NCBI RefSeq assembly: GCF_000406165.1
Contig: NZ_CM001977.1
Coordinates: forward strand, 3,051,064 to 3,115,063
DNA length: 64,000 nucleotides
Direction of reading: 5' to 3'
DNA from: Dickeya zeae NCPPB 2538
GTDB taxonomy: Bacteria > Pseudomonadota > Gammaproteobacteria > Enterobacterales > Enterobacteriaceae
Below the pieces are notes generated by a model that ran no database searches, was not told the DNA's origin, and saw nothing but the letters and a program-made list of their open reading frames with translations. A program made the position numbers and the translations under genes. Of the stretch, positions 1 to 9,316 are shown in pieces; position 1 is the first letter of the stretch; every line of letters begins with the position of its first letter.

Positions 1-58
1 AACAGAACTAATGTGTCCATTCGTGAATTTACATTTATTTAGACAACGAGAATAATAT

Positions 59-73
59 TGAGAAACATTTTCA
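59..73. promoter_or_regulatory. Putative Fur box upstream of fct
   Basis: TGAGAAA-C-ATTTTCA matches the 7-1-7 Fur consensus (TGATAAT-N-ATTATCA) at 11 of 14 arm positions. It lies about 190 bases before the fct start, in an A+T-rich stretch with no gene. Chrysobactin operons are known to be Fur-repressed, so the place is right. Binding itself is inferred. Confidence 0.5.
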
Positions 74-266
74 TTTGCAATAATATGCAATTCCCAAAGT
101 TTACTGGGATTTAAAAACTCGCCATCTGGTCACATATCGCTAAAAAACAAATTAACCACATGAATTTAAAGTTAATTCGATTTTTTAATGCAAAGAATGG
201 CAAGGCCGGTGAGTACACAGCCTGATGTACACAAAAAATAAGGTCTTTCACAGGAGGGGATCTCTG

Positions 267-2477
267 ATGCATAGCACCAGGAAGAAACAATTAACAAAAC
301 TAAAGTCTTGGCAGAAAAATAAAAACGCCATGCCAGCCATGCTGGCTTCCACCTTGCTGGTGGCTGCTCATGCACAGGCAGCGGACACCACGACCAGTAC
401 CGATACCATCGTGGTGTCGGCAACCGCCGCTGAAAGCGTGACTGCACCGCTGAAAGGCATCGTGGCGAAGGAAAGTGCGTCCGGCACCAAAACCAGCACG
501 CCGCTCATCAAAACCCCACAATCCGTCACCGTGGTCACCCGCGACCAGATGGACGCACAAGCGGTTTCTTCCGTATCCGACGCTCTGAACTATTCCAGCG
601 GCGTGGTCAGCAACTACCGCGGTTCGTCTAACCGCAACGATGAAGTGATTGCCCGTGGTTTCCGCTACGCGCCGAAATTCCTTGATGGCCTGAGCTATGG
701 CCTGAGCGGCCAGGGTGCTGCGCTGGGGAAAATAGATCCCTGGTTGCTGGAGCGAGTAGAGTTGGTGCACGGCCCTGCTTCCGTCCTGTATGGACAGGTC
801 AACCCCGGCGGGCTTATCAGCATGACCAGCAAACGCCCAACGGCAGAAGATATCCACAAAGTGGAATTCAGCGCGGGTAATCAACATCTGGGTGAAGCGG
901 CGTTTGATTTCGGTGGCGCACTCAATGACGATAAAACCCTGCTTTACCGCCTCAACGGTATCGCCAGCACCCGTGATGAATTCGTCAAGGATTACAAAGA
1001 GAAGCGCGTTGCTATCGCGCCAGCCATTACCTGGTTGCCGAACAGCGATACCAGCTTTACGCTGCTGACCAGTTACCAGAACGATCCTAAGGCCGGTTAC
1101 CGCAACTTCCTGCCTAAGATAGGTACCGTGACCGAAGCCAGCGCAGGTTATATTCCGCGTGATCTGGACGTCAGCGACCCTAACTACAATCGTTCGAAAC
1201 GTGAGCAGATTGGCATCGGTTATATTTTCGACCACTCCTTCAACGATAACGTCTCTTTCCAGCAAAACTTCCGCTATTCCCAGCTAAGAGAACGTTACAA
1301 GTATCTGGTGTATACCTGGAGTAACCCGGAGATCTCTGATACGTCGCTGTCCCGCCGTCAGGTGCGTGAAGAGCTGAACGCCGATGAAATCGGTCTGGAT
1401 AACCAGATGAAGGTCAAACTGGAAACCGGCGATGTCCAACACACTGTACTCAGTGGGGTGGATTACAAATGGCAGGATCGCGATTACAACTACTGGCGCA
1501 ACAGCGGTTCGGGATACAACTTTGACTGGGCGAACCCCAGCTACGGTGGTTCTTATCTGGTCAGTGACAGCCAGCTCTCGTTGAACCAGTCTTACAAGAA
1601 GAAACTCGATCAGGTCGGCGTTTATCTGCAAGACCAGATGGAATGGAATCAGTGGAACCTGCTGCTGTCCGGCCGCCATGACTGGAGCCAAATACGCACG
1701 CAAGACCACACCACCAGTACTTCAACACAGCAAGATGACAGTAAATTCACCGGTCGTACTGGCCTGCTCTACGCGTTCGATAACGGTATTTCGCCGTATG
1801 TCAGCTACAGCACCTCGTTTGAACCCAACCTGGACTCTGGTGCCCCCGGCACGCCTGCGTTTAAACCGACCACCGGTGAACAATCCGAGGTGGGTATCAA
1901 GTTCCAGCCTAAAGGCAGCAATACCCTGCTGACCTTATCGCTGTTTGATATCACGCAGAAAAACATCACCTCGTACAACAGCGTGACCCAGTACAACGAA
2001 CAGATCGGCAAAGTGAAATCCAAAGGCGCGGAAGCGGAAGTGCACACGCAACTGACGCCGGAAATCAGCCTGATGGCGGCCTACACCTATACCGATGCGG
2101 TCACCAAGGATAGCTACACCGCCAGCCAGGTGAACAAAACACCATCGGCGATTCCACGTCACTCTGCGTCCACCTGGGGCAGCTACAGCTTCCAGAATGG
2201 TCCGCTGCGTGGTGTCACGCTGGGTACTGGGGTGCGTTATGTCGGCTCAAGCTACGGCGATAACGCCGAGAGCTTCAAAGTCCCGGCCTATACCCTGTAC
2301 GACGCGATGGCACGTTACGAGTTGGGGTCGCTCTCTTCCCAGTTGAAAGGCACCACCGTGCAACTGAACGTCAACAACCTGACCGACAAGCGCTATGTGG
2401 CGTCATGCGGTGGCGATACCGCCTGCTTCTACGGTAGCGGGCGTACTGTCGTCGCGACGGTCAGCTACAGCTGGTAA
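267..2477 (+). CDS. fct: Ferric-chrysobactin TonB-dependent outer-membrane receptor Fct
   Basis: Outer-membrane receptor that imports ferric chrysobactin using TonB energy. The 736-residue product has a signal peptide ending near AHAQA (residue 38), a TonB box DTIVV at about 46-50, a plug domain (TPQSVTVVTRDQM) and a long beta-barrel ending in the aromatic residue Trp (SYSW). The start at 267 is chosen over an in-frame ATG at 225 because AGGAGG (252-257) sits nine bases ahead of it. The family usually has about 700-750 residues. The cbs synthesis genes follow on the same strand, as in the known Dickeya fct-cbsCEBA operon, which supports chrysobactin rather than another siderophore. A Fur-like site upstream suggests iron repression. 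Confidence 0.93.
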   Translation: MHSTRKKQLTKLKSWQKNKNAMPAMLASTLLVAAHAQAADTTTSTDTIVVSATAAESVTAPLKGIVAKESASGTKTSTPLIKTPQSVTVVTRDQMDAQAVSSVSDALNYSSGVVSNYRGSSNRNDEVIARGFRYAPKFLDGLSYGLSGQGAALGKIDPWLLERVELVHGPASVLYGQVNPGGLISMTSKRPTAEDIHKVEFSAGNQHLGEAAFDFGGALNDDKTLLYRLNGIASTRDEFVKDYKEKRVAIAPAITWLPNSDTSFTLLTSYQNDPKAGYRNFLPKIGTVTEASAGYIPRDLDVSDPNYNRSKREQIGIGYIFDHSFNDNVSFQQNFRYSQLRERYKYLVYTWSNPEISDTSLSRRQVREELNADEIGLDNQMKVKLETGDVQHTVLSGVDYKWQDRDYNYWRNSGSGYNFDWANPSYGGSYLVSDSQLSLNQSYKKKLDQVGVYLQDQMEWNQWNLLLSGRHDWSQIRTQDHTTSTSTQQDDSKFTGRTGLLYAFDNGISPYVSYSTSFEPNLDSGAPGTPAFKPTTGEQSEVGIKFQPKGSNTLLTLSLFDITQKNITSYNSVTQYNEQIGKVKSKGAEAEVHTQLTPEISLMAAYTYTDAVTKDSYTASQVNKTPSAIPRHSASTWGSYSFQNGPLRGVTLGTGVRYVGSSYGDNAESFKVPAYTLYDAMARYELGSLSSQLKGTTVQLNVNNLTDKRYVASCGGDTACFYGSGRTVVATVSYSW

Positions 2478-2483
2478 TACGCG

Positions 2484-2507
2484 GCAGGGCGGGTTTTCCC
2501 GCCCTGC
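2484..2507 (+). terminator. Perfect 10-bp hairpin between fct and cbsC
   Basis: GCAGGGCGGG-TTTT-CCCGCCCTGC forms a perfect stem just after the fct stop. No run of T follows, so it looks more like a partial terminator or an mRNA 3'-end stabiliser inside the operon than a full terminator. It could let the receptor be made in excess over the enzymes. Confidence 0.55.
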
Positions 2508-2561
2508 GGTGACGCCTGCGCGCCACCATTTTGTTCCACTCTCGACATAAGGATACCCCCC

Positions 2562-3749
2562 GTGTCAACGCTCGCAGCTACCTCTTCATCGCTGGATATC
2601 CGCACACTTCAGCACGATGATTTTCTGTTTCTGTCTCCCGACAACAGCCTACATGCCCGTGGATGTTACGCCGCCCTGTCGACGGCCGTGGCAGGGGGCG
2701 AGCACCTCCAGGGCGATGTTCAGCAGCAGGTCAACGCCCTGTTTGCCCGCGCCCGGCAGGATGGTATCGCCCGACCACTACTGGTAGGCGCGATCCCGTT
2801 TGACAAACGCCAGCCTGCACGACTGTTTGTACCGCAACAGTCGCACTGGTTCTCACGGGACTCACTACAACACGACCTGGTGCCCGCCACGCCAATAAAC
2901 GCACGTCAAATACGCGAAGTACCGGGACACGATGCGTTTTGCCAGATGGTCAGCGCTGGCGTTGACGCCACCCGTAACGGTGAGCTGAATAAAATCGTAC
3001 TGTCACGCCTGTTGGATATCGACACCGAGCAACCGCTGGACTCAATCCGCCTGTTGCGACAGCTCAACCAGCAAAATCCCTGGAGCTATAACTTCCACGT
3101 GCCGCTGGAACAAGGCGCGTTGCTGGGTGCCAGCCCGGAACTGTTGTTGCATAAGCAGGGTAACCAGATTGTGTCGCAGCCGCTGGCCGGTTCCGCCCGC
3201 CGTAGCGACGACCCGGTGGAAGATCAGCGCCTGCGCCGTACGCTACTGGCCTCCGCGAAAGATCGCCACGAACACCGACTGGTCACCGATGATATCCGTC
3301 GGGTACTGGCAGCTCGTTGTCGGACACTGAACATTCCGGACACCCCCGAGCTGCTGAGCACACCGGTGCTGTGGCATCTGGCGACCCGTGTTCAGGGTGA
3401 AGTGTTGAATGCCCAGGAAAACGCCCTGTCGATGGCCTGCCTGCTGCACCCCACCCCGGCGCTGTGCGGCGTACCGTTTGAAGCGGCTCGGGACCGTATC
3501 GCTCAACTGGAACCGTTCAACCGTGGGCTATTCGGCGGTATCGTCGGCTGGTGCGACGATGAAGGCAACGGCCAGTGGGTGGTGACCATTCGCTGTGGCG
3601 AAGTACGGCAAAACCGGGTACGGCTGTTTGCCGGTGCTGGCATCGTACCAGACTCTCAGCCCGTGTCTGAGTGGCACGAAACCGGCGTTAAATTGAGCAC
3701 CATGCTGCGTGCATTTGGTCTGCGACAAGATCAGGAGTGTGCAGCATGA
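2562..3749 (+). CDS. cbsC: Isochorismate synthase CbsC (EntC family)
   Basis: Converts chorismate to isochorismate, the first step to the 2,3-dihydroxybenzoate moiety of chrysobactin. The product has 395 residues, close to E. coli EntC (391). It carries the chorismate-binding signature GASPELLL, SQPLAGSARR and a C-terminal GGIVGWCDDEG...VTIRCG region. The start is GTG at 2562 with AAGGAT about eight bases ahead; no upstream ATG fits. It overlaps cbsE by four bases (ATGA), so the two are translationally coupled. Function comes from family identity and operon context. Confidence 0.93.
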   Translation: MSTLAATSSSLDIRTLQHDDFLFLSPDNSLHARGCYAALSTAVAGGEHLQGDVQQQVNALFARARQDGIARPLLVGAIPFDKRQPARLFVPQQSHWFSRDSLQHDLVPATPINARQIREVPGHDAFCQMVSAGVDATRNGELNKIVLSRLLDIDTEQPLDSIRLLRQLNQQNPWSYNFHVPLEQGALLGASPELLLHKQGNQIVSQPLAGSARRSDDPVEDQRLRRTLLASAKDRHEHRLVTDDIRRVLAARCRTLNIPDTPELLSTPVLWHLATRVQGEVLNAQENALSMACLLHPTPALCGVPFEAARDRIAQLEPFNRGLFGGIVGWCDDEGNGQWVVTIRCGEVRQNRVRLFAGAGIVPDSQPVSEWHETGVKLSTMLRAFGLRQDQECAA

Positions 3750-5374
3750 TGGTTGAATTCACACGCTGGCCGCCCGAGCTGGAGCAGCGTTATCGCGAGC
3801 GGGGCTACTGGCTGGATCTCCCGCTGGGCGACATCCTCACCCGCCATGCCGATAATGACGCCATCGCCCTGATCGATGGCGAACGCACGCTCAGCTACCG
3901 CCAGATGAACCAACTGGTGGCGCAATTAGCTGGCTCACTGCAACGCCAGGGGATCACCCCAGGTCAAACGGCGCTGGTACAACTAGGCAATACCGCCGAG
4001 TTCTACCTGACCTACTTCGCACTGTTGCGTGCCGGTATCGTGCCGGTCAACGCCCTGTTCAGCCATCAGCGCAGCGAGCTGTGCGCCTATGCCGACCAGA
4101 TTGCGCCAACGCTGCTGATAGCCGATCGCAGCCACGCATTGTTCGCCAACGATGATTTTATCAACGAACTACGCCAGCGCTGCCCCACGTTACAGCACGT
4201 TCTGCTGCGTGGTGATGGCAACACGTCTCAGGATTTGTCACAGCGATTGCTGGAAGCGGAAGCCTTCGCACCGGCAACCCCGACACCCGCCGATCAGGTG
4301 GCATTTTTCCAGCTTTCCGGCGGTAGCACCGGTACCCCGAAACTGATTCCTCGTACCCACAACGATTACTACTACAGCATTCGCGGCAGCGTGGAGATTT
4401 GCCGGGTTGACGCACATACCCGTTTCCTGTGCGCCCTGCCCGCCGCCCACAACTACCCGCTCAGTTCGCCAGGCGCACTGGGTGTGTTCTATGCCGGGGG
4501 CACGGTCGTGCTGGCAAGCGACCCCAGCCCAGCCTGCTGTTTCCCATTGATTGCGCAGCATCGCATCACCCTCACCGCGCTGGTTCCCCCGGCTGTCACA
4601 CTGTGGCTGGAAGCGGTGGCGTTATCGGGCGATCGCCACGCGCTAGCAAGCCTGCGCGTACTGCAGGTCGGTGGTGCTCGGTTAAGCGAATCGCTGGCAC
4701 GACGCATACCGACGGAACTGGGTTGCCAGTTACAGCAAGTGTTCGGCATGGCCGAGGGGCTGGTGAATTACACCCGGCTGGACGATGACGATGTCCACTG
4801 CTTTACCACGCAGGGCCGCCCTATCAGCGACGATGACGAGGTCTGGGTAGCCGATGCCGACGGCAACCCGTTGCCGCACGGTACACCGGGCCGTCTGATG
4901 ACGCGTGGCCCCTACACCTTCCGTGGTTACTACCGCAGCCCGGCCTACAACCGTCAGGTATTCGACGCGCAAGGGTTCTACTGCTCCGGCGATGTGGTGA
5001 TCCAACAGGCCGATGGCTACCTGCAAGTGGTCGGGCGTGAAAAAGACCAGATCAACCGTGGTGGGGAAAAGATTGCGGCTGAAGAGATCGAAAACCTGCT
5101 GCTTCGCCACCCCGCCGTGATCAATGCCGCGCTGGTGGCGGTGCCCGACCCGATGATGGGTGAGAAAAGCTGCGCTTTTCTGGTCACCCGCGAGCCACTC
5201 AAAGCGGTGACATTACGTCGCCACCTGCGTGAGCAGGGTATCGCCGACTACAAATTACCGGACCGATTTGAACAACTGCCCACCCTGCCGGAAACCGCGG
5301 TGGGCAAAGTCGATAAACAGCGGCTACGCCAGCTGGCGCAACAGCCTGTCGCAACGGCCGCTGCAGGAGAATAA
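3746..5374 (+). CDS. cbsE: 2,3-dihydroxybenzoate-AMP ligase CbsE (EntE family)
   Basis: Adenylates 2,3-dihydroxybenzoate and loads it on the aryl carrier domain of CbsB. The 542-residue product is an ANL-superfamily enzyme with the phosphate-binding loop SGGSTGTPKLIPRTH, the FGMAEGL motif, YCSGDVV and the C-terminal hinge GREKDQINRGGEKI. Two adjacent ATG codons (3746, 3749) and an upstream GTG (3737) are possible starts. The first ATG is best spaced from AGGAG at 3733-3737. It lies between cbsC (ATGA overlap) and cbsB (three-base gap). EntE is 536 residues. Confidence 0.93.
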   Translation: MMVEFTRWPPELEQRYRERGYWLDLPLGDILTRHADNDAIALIDGERTLSYRQMNQLVAQLAGSLQRQGITPGQTALVQLGNTAEFYLTYFALLRAGIVPVNALFSHQRSELCAYADQIAPTLLIADRSHALFANDDFINELRQRCPTLQHVLLRGDGNTSQDLSQRLLEAEAFAPATPTPADQVAFFQLSGGSTGTPKLIPRTHNDYYYSIRGSVEICRVDAHTRFLCALPAAHNYPLSSPGALGVFYAGGTVVLASDPSPACCFPLIAQHRITLTALVPPAVTLWLEAVALSGDRHALASLRVLQVGGARLSESLARRIPTELGCQLQQVFGMAEGLVNYTRLDDDDVHCFTTQGRPISDDDEVWVADADGNPLPHGTPGRLMTRGPYTFRGYYRSPAYNRQVFDAQGFYCSGDVVIQQADGYLQVVGREKDQINRGGEKIAAEEIENLLLRHPAVINAALVAVPDPMMGEKSCAFLVTREPLKAVTLRRHLREQGIADYKLPDRFEQLPTLPETAVGKVDKQRLRQLAQQPVATAAAGE

Positions 5375-5377
5375 ATC

Positions 5378-6253
5378 ATGGCTATTCCAAAACTGAACGC
5401 CTACCCACTTCCCAGCGCAGAGCATCTGCCGGTCAATAAGGTGAACTGGCCGGTTGACGCCTCACGCGCGGCCTTGCTGATTCATGACATGCAAAACTAC
5501 TTCCTTAATTTCTGGGGAGAAAACAGCCCGCTGACCGAACAGTTGATCGCCAACATCGCTCGCCTTCGGCAGGCATGTCGTCAGCAGGGCATCCCGGTGT
5601 TTTATACCGCTCAGCCTAACCAGCAAAGCGACGCTGACCGGGCACTGCTCAACGACATGTGGGGACCGGGACTCAATCGCCACCCGGAACAACAGCGCAT
5701 TGCCGCGGCCCTGACGCCGGAAGACAGCGATACCGTGCTGGTGAAATGGCGCTACAGCGCTTTCCACCGTTCTGATCTGGAACAGCGCTTGAAATCATCC
5801 GGCCGTGACCAATTGATTATCTGTGGGGTATACGCGCATATCGGTTGCCTGACGACCGCTACCGATGCGTTTATGCGTGACATCAAACCGTTCATGGTAG
5901 CCGATGCGCTGGCAGATTTTTCCCAGGAAGAACACCTGATGGCGCTGCGTTATACCGCCGGTCGCTGCGGCCGGGTGCTGACCTGCGAACAACTGCTGGA
6001 TGCCCTCGCGCCACAGACGGACGACGGCCTGATGCGCCTGCGCGCCGAACTGCTGCCGTTGCTGGATGACGATGACGACATCGGTGACGACGACAACCTG
6101 CTGGATTATGGGTTGGATTCGGTACGCATCATGTCGCTGGTGACCCGCTGGCGTCAGCAAGGGCATGACCTGGACTTCGTGGCATTAGTGAAAAAGCCTA
6201 CATTGCGTCACTGGCACCAGTTGCTCAGCCAGCGTCAGGCGGAGGAAGCATGA
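5378..6253 (+). CDS. cbsB: Isochorismatase / aryl carrier protein CbsB (EntB family)
   Basis: Bifunctional protein of 291 residues. Residues 1-205 form the isochorismatase domain that yields 2,3-dihydro-2,3-dihydroxybenzoate; Asp37 (LLIHDMQN) and Lys123 (LVKWRYSAF) match the catalytic residues of EntB. Residues about 215-288 form an aryl carrier domain with the phosphopantetheine site GLDSVRI (Ser248). The domains are joined by an acidic stretch (LDDDDDIGDDD). It overlaps cbsA by four bases. The carrier would hand dihydroxybenzoate to the chrysobactin NRPS CbsF, which is not in this window. Confidence 0.93.
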   Translation: MAIPKLNAYPLPSAEHLPVNKVNWPVDASRAALLIHDMQNYFLNFWGENSPLTEQLIANIARLRQACRQQGIPVFYTAQPNQQSDADRALLNDMWGPGLNRHPEQQRIAAALTPEDSDTVLVKWRYSAFHRSDLEQRLKSSGRDQLIICGVYAHIGCLTTATDAFMRDIKPFMVADALADFSQEEHLMALRYTAGRCGRVLTCEQLLDALAPQTDDGLMRLRAELLPLLDDDDDIGDDDNLLDYGLDSVRIMSLVTRWRQQGHDLDFVALVKKPTLRHWHQLLSQRQAEEA

Positions 6254-7008
6254 GCGTCGCGTTGGATTTCAGCGGTAAGCAAGTGTGGGTGACCGGTGCC
6301 GGACGTGGCATCGGTTATGACATCGCCTGCCGTTTTACCGAGGCGGGGGCGACCGTCACCGGGTTTGACCGCGCCTTTTCCTCAGACTCCCTGCCGTTTC
6401 ACGCCATCGAGCTGGATGTCAGCGATGCGGCGGCTGTTGCTGCCACCTGTGCCAGACAACTGGCACAGACGCCGCATCTGGATGTGCTGATTAACGGTGC
6501 CGGGATCCTGCGCATGGGCCACACCGAAACACTCAGTCAGCAAGACTGGCAGGATTGCCTGAACGTCAACGCAGGCGGCGCGTTTCATCTGTTTCAGGCC
6601 GTGATCCCACAATTTCAGCGGCAACGCGGCGGTGCTATCGTGTCTATCGGCTCTAACGCCGCACATGTACCGCGCGTCGGCATGGCCGCCTATTGCGCTT
6701 CCAAGGCGGCGTTACGCAGCCTGTGCCTGACCGTCGGTCTCGAACTGGCGCCGTATGGCGTGCGCTGCAATCTGGTCTCCCCCGGCTCCACCGATACCCC
6801 GATGCAGCGCAGCCTGTGGCACGCCCCCGATGCAGAACAACACACCATCGCCGGTTTTCCAGAACAGTTCAAACTGGGTATTCCGCTCGGCAAAATCGCC
6901 CGTCCGCGCGACATTACCGATACGGTGCTGTTTCTGGCGTCTGATTTGGCAGGCCACGTGACGTTACAGGATGTGGTCATCGACGGTGGTGCTACGCTGG
7001 GTGCATGA
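6250..7008 (+). CDS. cbsA: 2,3-dihydro-2,3-dihydroxybenzoate dehydrogenase CbsA (EntA family)
   Basis: NAD-dependent short-chain dehydrogenase that completes 2,3-dihydroxybenzoate synthesis. The 252-residue product shows the Rossmann loop TGAGRGIGY near the N-terminus, the NGAG strand, the active-site Tyr-X3-Lys (AYCASK) and SPGSTDTPM after it. EntA is 248 residues. The ATG overlaps the cbsB stop (ATGA). It ends 42 bases before the thioesterase start and is in the same operon. Confidence 0.93.
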   Translation: MSVALDFSGKQVWVTGAGRGIGYDIACRFTEAGATVTGFDRAFSSDSLPFHAIELDVSDAAAVAATCARQLAQTPHLDVLINGAGILRMGHTETLSQQDWQDCLNVNAGGAFHLFQAVIPQFQRQRGGAIVSIGSNAAHVPRVGMAAYCASKAALRSLCLTVGLELAPYGVRCNLVSPGSTDTPMQRSLWHAPDAEQHTIAGFPEQFKLGIPLGKIARPRDITDTVLFLASDLAGHVTLQDVVIDGGATLGA

Positions 7009-7050
7009 CCCCGGCACTGGCTCTTGATGGAGATACAGGAGGAACACACA

Positions 7051-7467
7051 GTGATCTGGAAACGCGTCACCACGCTGGACATGCTCAACCAGATGAGTGA
7101 AGACTGCATGTTGTCGCATCTGGGGATCCGTTTTGTCCACATGACGGACAACAGTCTGGAAGCGCTGATGCCGGTAGACGCCCGCACCCGACAGCCGTTT
7201 GGCCTGTTGCATGGCGGTGCTTCGGTGGTGCTGGCCGAATCTCTCGGCTCAGTGGCGGGCTGGCTGTGCACCGAGCCGGGTGCCAGCGTGGTCGGCGTAG
7301 AGATTAACGCCAGTCATCTACGGGCGGTGACACAAGGAGAGGTACGGGGAATCTGCCAGCCGCTGCATCTGGGCCGCCAGACACAAGTCTGGCAGATAGA
7401 AATACAGGACGAACGCCAGCGGCGCTGCTGCATCGCCCGGCTGACCACCGCGGTGATTCAACCGTAG
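7051..7467 (+). CDS. entH: Proofreading hotdog thioesterase of siderophore synthesis (EntH-like, p15)
   Basis: Hotdog-fold acyl-CoA/carrier thioesterase of 138 residues. E. coli EntH (137 residues) hydrolyses wrongly loaded aryl groups from EntB, and the same job on CbsB is likely. Visible motifs are IWKR at the N-terminus, QPFGLLHGGASVVLAE (the hotdog helix), the conserved stretch CQPLHLGRQ and RRCCIARL at the end. The start is GTG at 7051 with AGGAGG at 7037-7042; this gives an N-terminus aligned to EntH, unlike the longer frame from 7024. It is the last gene of the cbs operon and probably corresponds to the gene called P in the Dickeya operon. Confidence 0.85.
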   Translation: MIWKRVTTLDMLNQMSEDCMLSHLGIRFVHMTDNSLEALMPVDARTRQPFGLLHGGASVVLAESLGSVAGWLCTEPGASVVGVEINASHLRAVTQGEVRGICQPLHLGRQTQVWQIEIQDERQRRCCIARLTTAVIQP

Positions 7468-7484
7468 AAGTCGTAAATAAGAAA

Positions 7485-7505
7485 AAGGAGGCCGATGGCC
7501 TCCTT
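7485..7505 (+). terminator. Hairpin after the cbs operon
   Basis: AAGGAGGCC-GAT-GGCCTCCTT is a perfect nine-pair stem 17 bases after the entH stop. The T-run is poor (CAGATTG), so termination strength is uncertain. Confidence 0.55.
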
Positions 7506-7592
7506 CAGATTGCTGACAAACACCTTAATTATCGGTGAGTGGGTTTTTCTGGCGTTACAAACAGTGCTGAGGTGGCCGACTTCGCCGGGTGA

Positions 7593-7812
7593 GCCGCATG
7601 GACGCGGCGAAAGCCCGTGCCGCGTCGGACAAAAACGTCGGGAACGTTTTTGAACAGCGTTTACGCTGGCCCGAAGGGCGAGCCCCATGAATGGGGCGAG
7701 TAAACGCGTCACGGGCGGCCCGAACAGCGAAGTCAAACGCCGAAGGTAGCGCGCAGCGCCACTGTTTAGCCACCAAGCCAGTGGTCAAGGAGAGGCGGCG
7801 TTTGAGCCTCTC
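7593..7812. repeat. G+C-rich structured intergenic element (possible repeat family)
   Basis: No credible gene lies between the cbs operon and the reductase at 7942. The stretch is dense in hairpins: GCCGC/GCGGC at 7593-7608, AAAAACGT/ACGTTTTT at 7631-7651, and a three-way junction. In the junction, an outer stem GCGTTTAC (7657-7664) pairs with GTAAACGC (7700-7707) and encloses GCCC-GAA-GGGC (7669-7679) and GCCCCAT-GA-ATGGGGC (7682-7697). A further stem GAGAGGC/GCCTCTC lies at 7790-7812. Such structure suggests a dispersed repeat or a structured RNA. Copy number cannot be seen here. Confidence 0.45.
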
Positions 7813-7941
7813 ATTGTCGTGCGTGCGATAAAGCAGCAAAGAAATTACACCGTTTATTCCGCACGAAACTGCTCACTGACCGGGCAAACTTCACCATTCA
7901 TAAAACAACATCGCTGTTTGTAAACAACCTCCTGGTGAGTT

Positions 7942-9000
7942 TTACTCCGCCAATACCGGGTAATCGGTATAGCCTTCCGCCCCCGCACCATAGATCGTGC
8001 TGCCGTTGAGTTCATTCAGCGGTGCACCGCGACGCAAACGCTCAACCAGATCCGGGTTGGCGATATACACTCTCCCAAATGACACCGCATCCGCCTCGCC
8101 ATCCGCTAACAGTTGTTCGGCCGAGTCACGGGTCAGACCATCGTTGGCGATCACCACACCACGGAAGGTTTTACGGATCAGCGGCAAAATACGCTGTGGG
8201 GTATCCAGCGCTTCACGCACAAAGATGAAGGCCAGTTTACGGCTGTCGAGTTGTTCTGCCACATAGCCGAACAGCGCTTGCGGATTGGAGTCCTGCATTG
8301 AATGGGTGTTAGACATGGTATTCAGGTGCACGCCGACCCGATCCGCTGGCCAGACGGTCAACACAGCATCGACGGTTTCCAACAGGAAACGCGCCCGATT
8401 AGCAATCGAGCCGCCGTACTGATCGGTGCGCTGGTTTGAGCCATCATGCAGGAATTGATCGAACAGGTAACCATTGGCCGCATGGATTTCCACCCCATCA
8501 AACCCAGCGCGTTTGGCGTTTTCCGCCGCCTGACGAAAGTCTTCAACAATCCCTGGGATTTCATCCGTTTCCAGCGCGCGTGGCACCACATACGGTTTGT
8601 ATGGGCGAATCGTCGCCACATGCCCTTCTGCCGCAATGGCGCTGGGAGCCACCGGTAACTCGCCGTCCAGATAGACGGGGTCTGAAATGCGCCCCACATG
8701 CCACATCTGCAACACCATTTTGCCGCCTGCCGCGTGGACCGCTGCATTGATGCGACGCCAGCCTTCAATGTGTTCCTCCGACCAGATGCCTGGGGTATTG
8801 GGGTAACCGACCCCCTGTGGTGTAACAGCGGTCGCTTCCGTCAGGATCATCCCGGCACTGGCGCGCTGAACGTAATATTCCTGCGACAGCGCGCTTGGGA
8901 TACGCTGATCAAAAGCACGCATGCGGGTCAGCGGCGCCATGACAATACGGTTTTCAGCCTGAATAGCACCAATATGAATAGGATCAAACAAACCTGACAT
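7942..9000 (-). CDS. Old Yellow Enzyme family alkene reductase (NemA-like)
   Basis: FMN-dependent flavoprotein of 352 residues that should reduce activated C=C bonds, or nitro groups and nitrate esters, with NADPH. It has the N-terminal strand SGLFDPIHIG, the PLTRMR FMN-binding segment, the His-X2-Asn substrate motif in GVEIHAANGYL, the QYGGSIANR signature and the C-terminal SFGRVYIANPDL phosphate-binding region. The start at 9000 (MSGLFDP) is preferred; the 40 residues upstream in frame have no family character. A monocistronic unit is likely. The physiological substrate is unknown, and NemA/XenB-like enzymes are the nearest relatives by motif. Confidence 0.85.
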   Translation of the reverse strand: MSGLFDPIHIGAIQAENRIVMAPLTRMRAFDQRIPSALSQEYYVQRASAGMILTEATAVTPQGVGYPNTPGIWSEEHIEGWRRINAAVHAAGGKMVLQMWHVGRISDPVYLDGELPVAPSAIAAEGHVATIRPYKPYVVPRALETDEIPGIVEDFRQAAENAKRAGFDGVEIHAANGYLFDQFLHDGSNQRTDQYGGSIANRARFLLETVDAVLTVWPADRVGVHLNTMSNTHSMQDSNPQALFGYVAEQLDSRKLAFIFVREALDTPQRILPLIRKTFRGVVIANDGLTRDSAEQLLADGEADAVSFGRVYIANPDLVERLRRGAPLNELNGSTIYGAGAEGYTDYPVLAE

Positions 9001-9316
9001 AGCATTTTCCTTATTTGTTGGCGGTCGATACGGGTAGTAATACACCCGCCGCCGAGTGTTGTTAGCAAACAGCAATGTGATGCCAGAACGATCATGCGAT
9101 AGCCGACTACCCGGTAACAACGCGCCAGTAACAGCGGTGGTAGCGGTAACGGCTCAGGACAAGGGATATACCTTATTGCAGGAACAGCCGCCATACCATT
9201 CGGTGCTAATGACGACGCATCAGGTTATATACGCGCTGAATACGCCAGGTGGAGGACAAAGAACCTACTGGGTTAACGCAGGGTGCATTGGCCCATCGGG
9301 CGACAGGCCAATATAT
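9001..9316. other. Gene-free stretch upstream of the alkene reductase
   Basis: No supportable ORF is seen. The stretch must hold the reductase promoter on the minus strand. No clear operator was recognised. Confidence 0.4.

Noticed and set aside
300..1265. 321-codon open frame opposite fct
   Set aside because: It mirrors the coding strand of a well-identified receptor gene, has no family character or ribosome site, and is typical of G+C-rich antisense shadows.
6690..7271. 193-codon minus-strand frame across cbsA and the thioesterase gene
   Set aside because: Composition typical of a shadow frame; both plus-strand genes are firmly identified.
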